Positions 21,376 through 31,741 of a DNA stretch of 64,000 bases are shown piece by piece. Positions within the stretch are counted from its first letter, which is position 1; each line of letters starts with the position of its first letter. Below the pieces are notes generated by a model. That model was not told where the DNA came from. It saw only the letters and a list, made by a program, of their open reading frames with translations, and did not search any database. A program made the position numbers and the translations under genes. Source of the stretch: Bremia lactucae (Eukaryota; Oomycota; Peronosporomycetes; Peronosporales; Peronosporaceae); the NCBI RefSeq assembly GCF_004359215.1, contig NC_090610.1, positions 12,809,711-12,873,710 of the forward strand. Direction: 5' to 3'.

Positions 21376-23019
21376 TTAGACACGATAAAGGCGAACGACC
21401 TCCCGCACGTTTTGGCGACACACCGGACACAATCGAGACGTGTCAGCAAGCTCTTGAGCACAGTTCATACAGACAGCATTGTGGCCACACGGAACACATA
21501 CTGCCTCTTGAGGTCCGTCAAAACAAACCACACATTCGTCCAGCCGTTGAGTATTAGACATCCGCACGGCTGATGAGCGAAACAAATCAGCACACGAAGA
21601 AAAATTGGCTACGTCATCGTCTCGAAGTAGCTGCACAATCTCCACTCCATCTGACCCAATCAACGTTTCTGAGTAGCCCAGTGTTTCAAGCATTGTGTCG
21701 GACGGAGGGGGGGCCGAAGGCATCGAAGGCTGGCGACGGGCTTCGTCAATCGACAATCGAAGCGCTTCATCTAAATCACGTTGCTCCTGACGCATTGCAG
21801 CCTCAGTAATTGAAATGCTTTCGGCAGAACTTGAGTCACGCGGGGCTAGCTGAGGTGACTGAATGCGTTCGTTTTGAGCTCGTGCAAACGCAATTGCGAT
21901 CAAATTTTCCGGAGGATTAACCTGAAAAATTAACCAAATCAGAATCAATTAAAAGGCCAAGAGTCAAAGTTATTAACAAGTGGACGTACTCGCAACGTTG
22001 TTAAAAAAGTCTTCCAAGCCACAAGGTCTGCATGATTCGCAGTGGCAAACTCCATTGGCAAAGCTGAAGCACGACTGGGTCCCCGCTTATTTGACATCTT
22101 TATTGAAAGGCGATACTCCTTCCGTTTGAGCCACGTGCATTCTTCACTCTGCTGAATGCCATGGCTTGTTTTATACAAAAGCTCCGAGCTGCACATAAAA
22201 TTTAGGAAGAAGCTGGCTCTTCAAAATAATACTCCAGGCAATGTACCTCGGAATTGGCGGACGCCGCTCGCCAGGTTTCATTGGGAATAGGTCGATCTCT
22301 ACAACATCGGGCGCAGCAGTCCGTAGTACCATTGCGTGCCTACAAAACGAACTAATGAGGATGAATACTCACAAATTATGCTTTTTCGAGGCAATAATGA
22401 CCTTTTCTTCCATGATTCAAGACCAGAAATACCAGATGCAATTGATAAGAAATTGTCCGACCTTTCGTACAACCAACTCGAAAAGAGACAGAGTTTCTGT
22501 TAATGTAGAGCATTCCATAATAATGAGTTCTTGGGACCAGCAACTTTCACGAATTGCAAAAACCTTTTCAATCAATTCGATACACTTGATATACGTAGCT
22601 GCTCGTCCTTCTGCTTCTTTGTACGCCTGGCGAGCAATGTCCAGTGCCGTCTCTGCTTTGCTGGATGTCTTTGCGAAATAGTCTACCGCTGAAGTCTCGA
22701 GCAAGAGCCGCACCACTTCACTTTTCCCGCAACTTGCAGCAATATGAAGTGGCGTGCTGCCTTTCAAGTCTCGTGCATTGCAATCCACACCGTACGCAAG
22801 AAGAGCCTGCACACAGGGCAAGTGGCCTTGCGAGCACGCTATTGCGAGGGGCGTATAGCCGTAAGTGGGATCTCGCCACTCGCTGTAATAGCGAGTCTCA
22901 GGCGTCAGCCGCACTAATCCTTCTCGAAGCGTGGCCAAGTCGCTGCTCTTGGCCGCAACCCACAGCGCCTGCTCCAGAGGGTACAGAGATTGCGCTATCC
23001 AACCTGTTGCATTCCCCAT
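21376..23019 (-). CDS. Ankyrin-repeat, UIM and RING-finger protein, probable E3 ubiquitin ligase
   Basis: Four exons on minus: 23019-22433, 22339-22247, 22188-21990, 21921-21376. The introns (93, 58, 68 nt) are all GT-AG and keep phase, giving 474 residues. The N-terminus MGNATG fits an N-myristoylation signal. Ankyrin repeats span about residues 50-112 (YGYTPLAIACSQGHL, GSTPLHIAASCGK). Residues 180-293 (CIWHAMVLRTAAPDVVEIDL) resemble a PH-like module. A ubiquitin-interacting motif lies at 341-355 (DLDEALRLSIDEARR). A C3HC4 RING closes the protein: C423, C426, C438, H440, C444, C447, C458, C461. The expected role is substrate ubiquitination, perhaps at membranes. The PH-like call is the weakest part. 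Confidence 0.85.
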
Positions 23020-23155
23020 AAGTTGATGCTTGAAAATTCAAGTTTTTTTCGCGAGTACTGAAGCACAGAAAGGCAAAAAAAGGTTCAACCAATAAAAAAA
23101 GTTTATGTTTTGATTCAAAAATTGGATTAATATCTGACACAATTACTGCCTCGAT

Positions 23156-24094
23156 TTAAAAATCACGGGCCTTAAGTGTCGTACCATGCAATTTCGCCGA
23201 GTGCAATTTCGAAAGATTAATGCTAATAGTATCTCGCTGTAGTCGGCAACATCCTTGAAGATTAAGTCGTCGCAGTGATGGAGAAGAAATAGACAAATTC
23301 GTGAGGTTTTTCAAGAACGACAAGTCCAGATTTTCCATGCTTTCTACATTCAGCACCACGCATTGTAAGCTGTCATTACACGAGAGGTTAAGATTTTTCA
23401 GCAGTTTGGACGTCACGTGCACACGGCTGAGCATTGGGCAACCACTACAATCGAGTCGACGAAGCGCAGGAATTTCTTCCGCCTCGATTGTCACCTCTTC
23501 AAGTCGTGAACATCCAGCAAAACTAAGATCCATTAGCGCAGGAGACCTTAGATGCATTTCTTCCACAAGAATTCGAGAATGCAACGCCGTGAAATTTCGC
23601 GAAGACAGCAACAGCTTCTTTAGCTGCGGTAAATGCGTATCTGGATGGAACCTTGTCATTGGGCAATGCTCAATGACCAAAGTTTCAATCTTTGGCGCCA
23701 CTAGCGCGGGCTCTTGCATCTGGTAGCATTGGCGAATGACCACTTTTGTAAGCTGTTTAGCGGAAAGATGCAAGTGGAAACCGCTGACGCAGTAAATTCT
23801 GGCTAATTCCAACTCTCGAAGCTCCTGACTTCTGTCCAGCCATGGTATAAGCGATTGTATTGCCATCAAGTCTTTATAAAAAGAATCGAGCACCCGCAAG
23901 CACCACACATGCGGAAATAATACGGACAGTTGACTCATTACCTTTGAGCTACTGGTATTACTGACCGTGAGCTCCCATGTATACCTTGAAATAGTAGTGG
24001 AAAAGCTGCTATTCAGTGCACGCAAAGCGCAGAGCTCAACACTTGTAAGCCACGTGCTCAAATGACTAATTACGGTGGGCAGTTCGAGCGACAT
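23156..24094 (-). CDS. Leucine-rich-repeat protein, F-box/LRR-like
   Basis: Single exon, 312 residues. The start (SLELPTVISHLSTWLTSVEL) looks like a degenerate F-box-like helix pair. From about residue 90 there are repeated units of the L..L.L..C..L type: LRELELARIYC, IETLVIEHCPMT, MDLSFAGCSRLEEVTIEAEE, RRLDCSGCPMLSRVHV, LNLSCNDSLQCVVL, RRLNLQGCCRLQ. Cysteine-containing repeats fit the F-box/LRR (AMN1-like) subclass. F-box proteins bring substrates to SCF ubiquitin ligases, but the F-box itself is weak, so the role stays open. It lies tail-to-head upstream of the RING gene, 136 bp apart. Confidence 0.75.
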   Translation of the reverse strand: MSLELPTVISHLSTWLTSVELCALRALNSSFSTTISRYTWELTVSNTSSSKVMSQLSVLFPHVWCLRVLDSFYKDLMAIQSLIPWLDRSQELRELELARIYCVSGFHLHLSAKQLTKVVIRQCYQMQEPALVAPKIETLVIEHCPMTRFHPDTHLPQLKKLLLSSRNFTALHSRILVEEMHLRSPALMDLSFAGCSRLEEVTIEAEEIPALRRLDCSGCPMLSRVHVTSKLLKNLNLSCNDSLQCVVLNVESMENLDLSFLKNLTNLSISSPSLRRLNLQGCCRLQRDTISINLSKLHSAKLHGTTLKARDF

Positions 24095-25013
24095 AAAATC
24101 TCGTCAACTGTTAGGATTCTCGAAGTTTTTGCTGGAAATATGCGCTCTCCGGTCTAAAGGGCAGCAAAAATTATAAAAAAATATATAGTATACGCAACTT
24201 ACGTAAATTTACGTTATGCCGTGTTGTCTTAAATTCTATTTGTATTAAGTATACAAGCCCGAATTTTCAAATTAATGGCACTCTCACTGTAAAAATAGCA
24301 GCCATTTGTTTCGCGTATGCAAAGCAAAAAAAGCAGAAATTTGCCAAACTTGATTTTTCCCTAAGTAGAGCTCTAGGCCAAATTCATTTCTAAGAGAAAT
24401 ATTGAGGCGCACCAGGCAACTTTATTTGACTGATATCAGATTTTCTTTGATACAAAAACCTCATAGCATGCAGTCGACATGACAGAGGCCAACAAGCATT
24501 TTCTAAGATTGGTCCCTTTAAGACATTGACTCGCTGGGTTGTGCATGTGATTCAACAGCAGAGTCTAAACGATCTCATGACTTGATATTATGATAGGCTA
24601 AACGCTTTTTAGCGCGTGTTGGCTTTAGAACCGTTATCGATGTCATCCAAACGTCGCCGATGACAACAATTTGTTAAAGAGGCCAGGGATAAAATACCTC
24701 GCTTTGAAAATAGCAACGAGATCACTAAGAAAAAAATCCAAACTTTTTTGCATTCAAGCAACACTGTGCTAATGCTAAGCACCGATAGTTAGTTCTAATT
24801 GAGCACTAAGTGTCGTGCTGAGAGGTGTCGTACAAGCCAAGAGCATATTTATCCGGGAATTTTATCGGACAGAACAGTTGCTCCTTTCGCGGTACAGTAT
24901 TTAAAGTAAATTGGTTGGAATACTATAAATAAAGGTTGCGTTACAGAATTGCGCATTAATTAAGTTTTGAGTTAAAACATTGTGAATACATTTTTTCGTT
25001 GTTTCGCTAGGAC
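24095..25013. other. Intergenic, no gene recognised
   Basis: About 0.9 kb of AT-rich sequence between the LRR gene and guanylate kinase. No open frame with a recognisable domain and no repeat shared with the rest of the window. It should contain the LRR promoter and the guanylate kinase 3' UTR. Confidence 0.5.
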
Positions 25014-25829
25014 CTACTTGAGCTCCACAGTTGGGTACCACTGCTTCAGCATGTCAACTAGCTCCCGAAAACTGTCGTTCACCGAGTTGTTCACAAGGAC
25101 AGCATCAAAAAATCCTGGCTGTTGACCATAGGCTAGCTCGCCCTCTGCATTCTTTATGCGAAGTTGAATTTTGTCCTCCGTCTCGGTTCCACGCCCACGC
25201 AGACGGTGCTCAAGTGCTTCTAGAGAAGGTGGGGCGATGAAAAGGTACTTTGCGCTAATGCCAGACTTCTTGACTTGCTGAGCACCCTGAACGTCGATAT
25301 CGAGGATACAAATTCTTCCCTTTCTTTGAACGTCTTGTACAGCTCGCTTGCTCGTGCCATACAAATTCCCGTGGACCTCAGCGTGCTCAAGGAAAAGTCC
25401 GCTTTCGATCTCCTTAAGCATCTTGTCTCTAGCTGTAAAATGGTAAGCTTCACCGTCCACTTCGCCCTTACGCGCGTCTCGGGTTGTGTTGCTTACTGAG
25501 AAGCCAAAAGTGTTCGGATATTTTTCCAGTAGAAGATTAATTAGCGTCCCCTTGCCCACACCAGACGGACCAGCGATCACAATTGGCTGAAGAGCAGTAG
25601 GAGGAGACTTGAAGGCCGAGAAGTGCTCGGCTGCATATGCTACGACGTCTTGCGGCTTGTCGAGCAACAGCGCTGACATAAAGTCACTCAGCAGTGTCTT
25701 GATCTCTGGATGTGCTTCCACGTACGCAGCATTTTCCTTTTTTAATGCCTCTTTCCGTTCGTTTAAATGTGAAGACTCTTGTACAGCAAGTGACACCAAG
25801 GTCTTGGACGCCTCCAGCGCCACACGCAT
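25014..25829 (-). CDS. GUK1: Guanylate kinase with N-terminal extension
   Basis: Single exon, 271 residues. It phosphorylates GMP to GDP with ATP. The kinase domain covers about residues 81-270: P-loop GPSGVGKGT at 87-95, then SNTTRDARKGEVDGEAYHF (GMP-binding region), EHAEVHGNLYGTSK, and the DIDVQGAQQVKK segment, closing with LRGRGTETEDKIQLRI (lid) and DAVLVNN. Guanylate kinases are usually about 190-200 residues, so about 80 extra residues precede the domain. Residues 45-75 (LLSDFMSALLLDKPQDVVAY) resemble a RIIa/DPY-30-type dimerisation helix pair. All catalytic motifs look intact. Confidence 0.92.
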   Translation of the reverse strand: MRVALEASKTLVSLAVQESSHLNERKEALKKENAAYVEAHPEIKTLLSDFMSALLLDKPQDVVAYAAEHFSAFKSPPTALQPIVIAGPSGVGKGTLINLLLEKYPNTFGFSVSNTTRDARKGEVDGEAYHFTARDKMLKEIESGLFLEHAEVHGNLYGTSKRAVQDVQRKGRICILDIDVQGAQQVKKSGISAKYLFIAPPSLEALEHRLRGRGTETEDKIQLRIKNAEGELAYGQQPGFFDAVLVNNSVNDSFRELVDMLKQWYPTVELK

Positions 25830-26033
25830 AGACTAGCCGTGTTAAAAAGTAAAAATTTAACCAATTGCGTTAATCAAAGTTTATATTGCACTTTGTTTTT
25901 TTTACTTTATCTTGTGCTTACTTCAGCACACATATCATGGTCAAACTACTCGTGCACACGTTTAATGGTCAAACTAGCACGCTTGGCTTGCGGCGGTCGA
26001 TAAATTCACTCCTTCGCCCTGTATGTGCGCGTT

Positions 26034-27338
26034 CTACTGGGATGCAGAATTCTGCGCCACAAACTGAGGCGTGGCTGGTGCGCCGGTAACAGGATGTCCA
26101 TGGGCTACGGAAGTACTTCCTGAAGTAGCACTAGTGTCAGCAAGCTTGGGGTTAAAAATCTTGAATTGAGGTGGCCCGATAGCTGCATTGCTTGCAGCAG
26201 ACGCGTACCCAAAATTTGCTTCAAATTTTCCTGACTGTGTCTGATGTGCGTAAGCAGAAGCATACGGATTTACGCCAGGAATAGCAGCAGATGCAGCAGT
26301 CTCTGCGGCTTCAGTGTCATTTATAGTTGACGTTGATAATACGGTCATATTCGGTGGAGGAGCTGTTACTTTAATCTCTCGCGTATTGCCAAATTTGGCA
26401 GTCAACTCTTCATTTCCGACACTTGAGCCAAAACCATCAGCCTGAATGGGGCGGTAGTCCTTCGGACGCGCGAATCGCGTTAGTCCACCTCGTGGAATCG
26501 CACTATGCGTAGCAGCTGCGTACAGATTAGTTTGTAATGTCTGCTGCTGTGGCATTCCCATGGGAGGGGATTGCATGACCGAGCAGTCTCCACTGAGAGG
26601 AGGCGGCGCGATGACCGGTCGAGGGGCCGTTGGATCCACGGAAGGGGTAATTCCTGGCGGCAACATCGTCGCAGCTTCGCGTGGATCTTCATGTCGAAAT
26701 TGCAATGGAAGTAAAAATTGCCGAATATTGTCTCCACTTGCCACGTCATAAGGCGTGCGGCCGCTACGGTTGCGTAACGCAGGATTCGCGCCATGGCTAA
26801 CTAAAAATTTTACTGCGTCATCACGACTCTGCGCCGCCGCAAAATGTAGCGGGGAGTTTTCACGCGGACACATAACATTTACATCGACATTCCGCGCCAG
26901 CAAGATCTCAAGGAAGTCAACGCGGCCAAAGTACGCCGCCGTATGGATGGGCAGATTGCCCGCGGTATTTTTGGCATTAGGGTCGATCTTCTGATCATCC
27001 AGCATAAACATAAACTTGTCGCGCAAACCATGCTCAATGGAGGCGTGAAATTCCTGCTCAGGCGTCAGTGTAGGTGCAATAAGCTCGCCCAAATTCTTCA
27101 CATTTAGCTTCTCCGCAAGATAGCCGAACATGCTTAATACAGATAGTAACGGCGTCCGATCGGTCAATGCGGCAAGTTGCTGTGTGGTACACGCATTACA
27201 ACAAATGCCGGTATATGTGAGTCGGTATTTACCGTTGATTACGCATAGAAATCCGTTTGAAAAAGTATAAGAATCCAGCAATGTGTCATTTTTAAATAAA
27301 ACCAAAGGAAGGGAATCATGATTCCAGTTCCAATGCAA
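26034..27338 (-). CDS. Ankyrin-repeat protein, start uncertain
   Basis: Open frame of 434 residues. Ankyrin repeats at about 96-205: EFHASIEHGLRDKFMFMLDD, GNLPIHTAAYFGRVDFLEIL, NSPLHFAAAQSRDDAVKFLV, GRTPYDVASGDNIRQFL. The C-terminal half is Pro/Ala/Ser-rich low complexity, with KFEANFGYASAASN near residue 370. The conserved-looking part starts near residue 54 (QLAALTDRTPLLSVL). The first 50 codons overlap the start of the divergent RING-H2 gene and look non-conserved. An acceptor-like CACACAG at about 27183 suggests a missed first exon. It probably mediates protein binding; substrate unknown. Confidence 0.8.
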   Translation of the reverse strand: MHWNWNHDSLPLVLFKNDTLLDSYTFSNGFLCVINGKYRLTYTGICCNACTTQQLAALTDRTPLLSVLSMFGYLAEKLNVKNLGELIAPTLTPEQEFHASIEHGLRDKFMFMLDDQKIDPNAKNTAGNLPIHTAAYFGRVDFLEILLARNVDVNVMCPRENSPLHFAAAQSRDDAVKFLVSHGANPALRNRSGRTPYDVASGDNIRQFLLPLQFRHEDPREAATMLPPGITPSVDPTAPRPVIAPPPLSGDCSVMQSPPMGMPQQQTLQTNLYAAATHSAIPRGGLTRFARPKDYRPIQADGFGSSVGNEELTAKFGNTREIKVTAPPPNMTVLSTSTINDTEAAETAASAAIPGVNPYASAYAHQTQSGKFEANFGYASAASNAAIGPPQFKIFNPKLADTSATSGSTSVAHGHPVTGAPATPQFVAQNSASQ

Positions 27339-27857
27339 TCATCGCAGCCTCTACCGCAAACGGCGATCGATATTCCACAGCAGTCGTATGTGCCGCTTAA
27401 GAACCCGATGACGGGGATAGAGACGCATAAAGCTGAATGTGCACGCTGCCGAAAGGGCCTTTATGAGAAGGACATCGTGAAGCAGCTACAGTGCGGCCAC
27501 CTTTTCCATGGACACTGCATTGACAATCACTTGCGAGTGGATATATATTGCCCCGTGTGCCGCGTGCAGGTACTCTTCCCGACAGCTGTGCCAGCCACAA
27601 TTGTTCACGAAGGTCGAGCTGCGAGATCCGTATACCCATCGGCTAAATTGCCCCCGCGCACCGAGTATGTTGCTACTGCCTTTGTTCCTTCGGATGGCAC
27701 AAATCGAAGCAATTACGCTCCATGTCGGGAATGTGGGCAAATGTTCTACCGCGATCTGACCAAGGTCCGCCCAGAGACTAACGCTTGGTACCGCTGCGAG
27801 CAGTGCGCACCGACTGATATTATTGATTTTATTCGGGGCAGTTGCGCTGTGCAGTAA
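27318..27857 (+). CDS. RING-H2 finger protein
   Basis: Single exon, 179 residues, start ATG at 27318. The RING-H2 (C3H2C3) is at residues 41-81: C41, C44, C59, H61, H64, C67, C78, C81 (CARCRKGLYEKD, CGHLFHGHC, YCPVC). A second metal-binding-like pair of CX2C motifs sits near the C-terminus (PCRECGQMFYRDL, YRCEQCA), resembling a zinc ribbon. Such proteins usually act as E3 ubiquitin ligases. It is head-to-head with the ankyrin gene, and the annotated 5' ends overlap by 21 bp. A possible poly(A) signal AATAAA lies near 28005. Confidence 0.85.
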   Translation: MIPVPMQSSQPLPQTAIDIPQQSYVPLKNPMTGIETHKAECARCRKGLYEKDIVKQLQCGHLFHGHCIDNHLRVDIYCPVCRVQVLFPTAVPATIVHEGRAARSVYPSAKLPPRTEYVATAFVPSDGTNRSNYAPCRECGQMFYRDLTKVRPETNAWYRCEQCAPTDIIDFIRGSCAVQ

Positions 27858-28113
27858 GTACTGAAGCATTGCTTATCGCCGCTGCCCCGACGGAGAGTTT
27901 AAGGAAAGGCTTATTTGTTTGCTGCCTACGCTTTATCTTTGCCGTATTTCATATATTTACCTGCTTGTTTAGTTTATTTGAATTTTTACGTGCCTATGGC
28001 TGTTAATAAAACAAATGTATTGTGAATCAGAAACTACTAAAGCAGTAATTTAAAGGTTGTGGGCGATTTATTTTATTTTCTTTAGAATATCAAATTTGAG
28101 AGGCAAGTCATAT

Positions 28114-30739
28114 ATGCCGAGAATCCGCAACAATGTGGCGGTCGAGCTGAGGTCCCGTCTAACAAAGGGTGACTGGATTGGTGCGATGAAAACTACCACT
28201 CTTCAAGTACGTCTTATTGATGGTGTGACCTCTTTCGCACAGACGTGCTTGATTGCGACGGTGTTTGGAACGTGGCTCGAGTGCTGAGCGTACCATCATC
28301 AGAGGAGGTACGTAACTTTATTTTCATTTTTGGAGGCAATTTTTGCGGTGTTAAAGCGAACATTTTGGTGCTGCAGGTCGAAATTACATATGATGGCTGG
28401 ACGAAGGAGTATGATGAGATCGTAAAAGTGGAAAGCGACCGTGTAGCTCCTTATCACACGTTCACGTGGACTGTCAAGTGCTGGGTCAAGTATCTTAATT
28501 GGCCATTGTGGCCTTCATTGGTGCTTCCATGCAAACTGGCTTGAACCCTTTAAAGAAATTAGTCTTATTTGTCATTTGCTGCAGGTTACAATTCGGACGC
28601 CGGGAACACCAGCTGGTATTCGAAATCTCGCGGCTGAGCATCGGCTTCAAGTGGATTTTTTTGACAGCCCCAATTTTGCCAAACGTGACAGGTTTTGTTG
28701 CACAATTGAACGAGAACTTATATGTTGTTCTTATTCAATTTATATTTTGTGGTAGGTGCTGGCAAAAGAAGCTACAAATACAAAGATTTAATGGTAGTTT
28801 TAGTAAAAAGCGGATGGGATCAACTGGTGCGCAATTTGAACAAGCACTGGCAAGAGCTTTGCAATCGAATGCTTCGACAGAGATGCCAAAGTTTGCTGAT
28901 GGTACGCTTCCAATAGAATATAAAATCAGCCCGGCAACATCTGTTAAAGCAGCTCGAAAAAGAATGGGTGACGAGTGCTGGCTCCAGAGCTTTTCAAATA
29001 ACCAAACGCTTCACAAGAAAAATCACGTTTATGAAGTGCTTGGAGACAAAGATCACTCAGACGACTCGGATGAAAGCTCAGAGGAAGAGGTGACAGTAAA
29101 CGACCAGTGCTTAAATCTGTCAACGTCAACAGGAGAGCCGAAAAAGATCAGTAATGGCAAGAAACAGCCTTCTTCTACCTCATCGAAGCTTAAATCGTCG
29201 CGCTCTAAGATAAAAGATCCTAAGGAGCTTGAGATGGTTGCCAAGTCTAACCTTGAGACTAATTGCAATGGCAACTCAACAAAAAAGCGATTGCGGACTA
29301 ATCGCCCAACTAGTGACATGATGACGTCAAGAGCTATGGAGCCGACGCAAAACCAGCATTTCGAATCAACTCAGCAACAAATTAATTTGAGGGTGGCTGG
29401 TCGGCACGTTAAGGAAAAAAGAAGTGGTAGGCTTTTGTTGTTAAAGGCGGAAATTTGTGCAGCTGAAGTTTTGATGAGGCAATGGTGTTTTGTTTGCTGT
29501 TGGTGCCTAGGACAACGTCAACTTATGAACCGGAATGGTAAGCCACGCTTTCGAAAATTTTAAAGTAGTAGATTGTAATTTTTCTGGCCTTCTTTCTTAA
29601 AAATGAAGAAAAAGCGACGCTTAACGACAAAAACACGCTAGAAGCCCCAGTACAAAATTTAAAAGCTCGTCGTAAAATGATTGACAATGAGCCAAGTGAT
29701 CGCAGCTTTGACTCCACGTCATCGAATGATATATTAAAACGAGCCAATAAAAGGCCGCGCTCAGATTCTCCGAGCCAACATCGCGGATTAGCAAAGGAAA
29801 AGAATTTTGCTACAACAAGGAGAAAGGCCCTAAAACACCGCCCGAGCCTATTGTTATTAAATAGTAAGTTGTAATAATCTTCTATGTGCTCGACTCTATG
29901 TCTGATTATTTTGCTTTGAATGCTTGTGTTTAAACAGCGAACGAGACTTCGCTTTCGAGTTCGCGTCGTATGGACAAGAATAACGCTTGTCAACCGCGTG
30001 ACATGGCGAAGCCGATCGTCTCTTGTAAACCTTCATATCTTACCACGGTCGCTGAAAATAAAATGGACTGAAATAGGTTGCTTGTTTAATGTATAGATGC
30101 CAACAAGGATAAAAAGACAAGCAATCGAAAGCACTTGACGACATTAAACTCGACACTATCTGCAGAAACAATTTTAAGTTCTGACCAGAGCGGTCCAGAC
30201 GACGAGAACAAGATCGGTCGTGGTCAAAGAATTATTGAGGAAGATACAAGCATGCAAAAAAAATCTAATCACCATGCTGTGATAGAAAGTGTTGCTCACC
30301 AAATGAGTCCTGCTTCACAGAACAACAGTTTTTATCGCTACGATGATGCGGACGCATCTCAGCGACACCAGCAGTTTTGTTTGATGAAAGCCGACAAAGC
30401 AGGTAAAACCTTTCTGACTTGGCTTTTTGATGCAATTTTTTCTAATTATTACCTACTTGTGTAGGGGCAGATGATCTCGACAAAGTGAGGCTTTCTAAGA
30501 GAACAGCCATTAGCGTGCCAAAACAATTTGACTCCACTTCAACACTACATATGCGCACTTGTCACACGAACACTTCAATGATTCGACTTCGTCCGCAACC
30601 TCGGATTTTCATGCATGAATCACGACCTCGAACTCATTCTGCTTTGCCTTCTAGATCTACACCAATCTTTAGCTCCAGCAAAGGATTTTCAGTCGAATCT
30701 TGGTTTAAGCGCAACTCAATGGCGAATTCTAAGAATTGA
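28114..30739 (+). CDS. Tudor/chromo-barrel-like and PWWP-like domain protein, ten exons
   Basis: Phase-consistent exons: 28114-28180, 28243-28307, 28377-28520, 28585-28691, 28756-29426, 29511-29537, 29609-29863, 29938-30024, 30097-30402, 30465-30739, giving 667 residues; introns are 62-84 nt, all GT-AG. Residues 17-72 (KGDWIDVLDCDGVWNVARVL, then YDGWTKEYDEIVKVESDRVA) look like a Tudor or chromo-barrel fold. Residues 76-130 carry CWVKYLNWPLWPSLVTI, a PWWP-type motif. A conserved-looking stretch to about residue 240 is followed by Ser/Lys/Glu-rich low complexity with basic nuclear-signal-like runs (KKRLRTNR, KRPRSD). A chromatin reader is the likely role. The 29427-29510 intron has no stop and could be retained. 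Confidence 0.8.
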
Positions 30740-31261
30740 AAATATTCGAATGCGTCTTAGAAGATATTAGTTATGGTAATGTGGTGACACGATTATTTAG
30801 AAAGCACAATTTTTGCATGTAATGCAGCTCGATGGCTTACCAACTTTACAGTATATGTTTTAAAAGCTATGTATTGCTCTCAAGATCTAAAAAATTGATA
30901 TACTTTTTTTATCTTTTACCTGAACGATATCCCGTCATCTTCCCCGACTTCATGTAGAATGGTTGGCCCTTTTAAATTTAACTTATTGTACTATGCAACC
31001 CAGCCTCCGGGCGGAAGACAAATATGTTTTTTTTAAAACCAATATCTGCTCGCAGTGGTTTTATACGAAGTATATCCTCGAACGAAATCCGATAAATGCC
31101 AAAATACTGAGCGAAGAATATGCTTAATAGTAAATATTAATATTTTAACCCGAAGTCTCTTCGAAACTCGATGAGTCGATAGCCGAAAAGAGGTAAACTT
31201 AATTAAAAAAAAGGAGGTTAACTTAGTTTCAAAGAAATATAATTACAAATCGGTTGCTTTC
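30740..31261. other. Intergenic, no gene recognised
   Basis: AT-rich spacer between the Tudor/PWWP gene and the truncated LTR of A3. It contains short poly-A/T runs. No domain or repeat recognised. Confidence 0.5.
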
Positions 31262-31606
31262 AAACCCACGTGCGCACTTGTGAACAAGGAAGTAGTTTTC
31301 AGACTGATTTATATTTGATCGTATTAAATTTAAATCCTTTAACCAATCATGAATGCCATCTCTGTAGATATGCACTGATATGTATTGCGAGCGTATTGCT
31401 CTAATTTGTCTCGCATCTTGGATGACACTAGCCATCAAACCCGTTAATGTGAATGACCTCAGGTGCATCACATACACAAAGGTGGGTCACAATGTGAACC
31501 ACACCCAAGTGGTGGGTCTAATTACTTCACTTAAATAATTGACCATCTCTTTAGTACACAAAAAGCACTTAACGGGGATTGTGTAACATAGGGCAACTTT
31601 AGACCG
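31262..31606 (-). repeat. Truncated 3' LTR of A3
   Basis: Read on minus from 31606 it begins TGGCATAACGG after a purine tract (AAAGGGGGA) and shares the order of short blocks with the LTR at 13276 (GTTGCCCTA, TTACACAATCCCCG, CCACCACTTGGGTGTGG). Similarity fades after AAGTGCGCACG near 31262, so the last 200 bp or so are missing. It fixes A3 as a minus-strand element. Confidence 0.65.
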
Positions 31607-31741
31607 TTATGCCATCCCCCTTTGAGAACGAATTTACATTTTACCAATTCGTCAATAAGGAACGAGGGACAGCGAGCTGCTTTACGCGCCGCTTTAGTCC
31701 TCTCACTTTCTAGGACTTGTGTGCACTCACACGGTGCCAAC

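Noticed and set aside
23301..23726. Plus-strand 141-codon frame
   Set aside because: Antisense of the LRR gene; Ser/Cys-rich translation typical of a reverse frame.
29523..29993. Minus-strand 156-codon frame
   Set aside because: Antisense of exons 6-8 of the Tudor/PWWP-like gene, spanning its introns.
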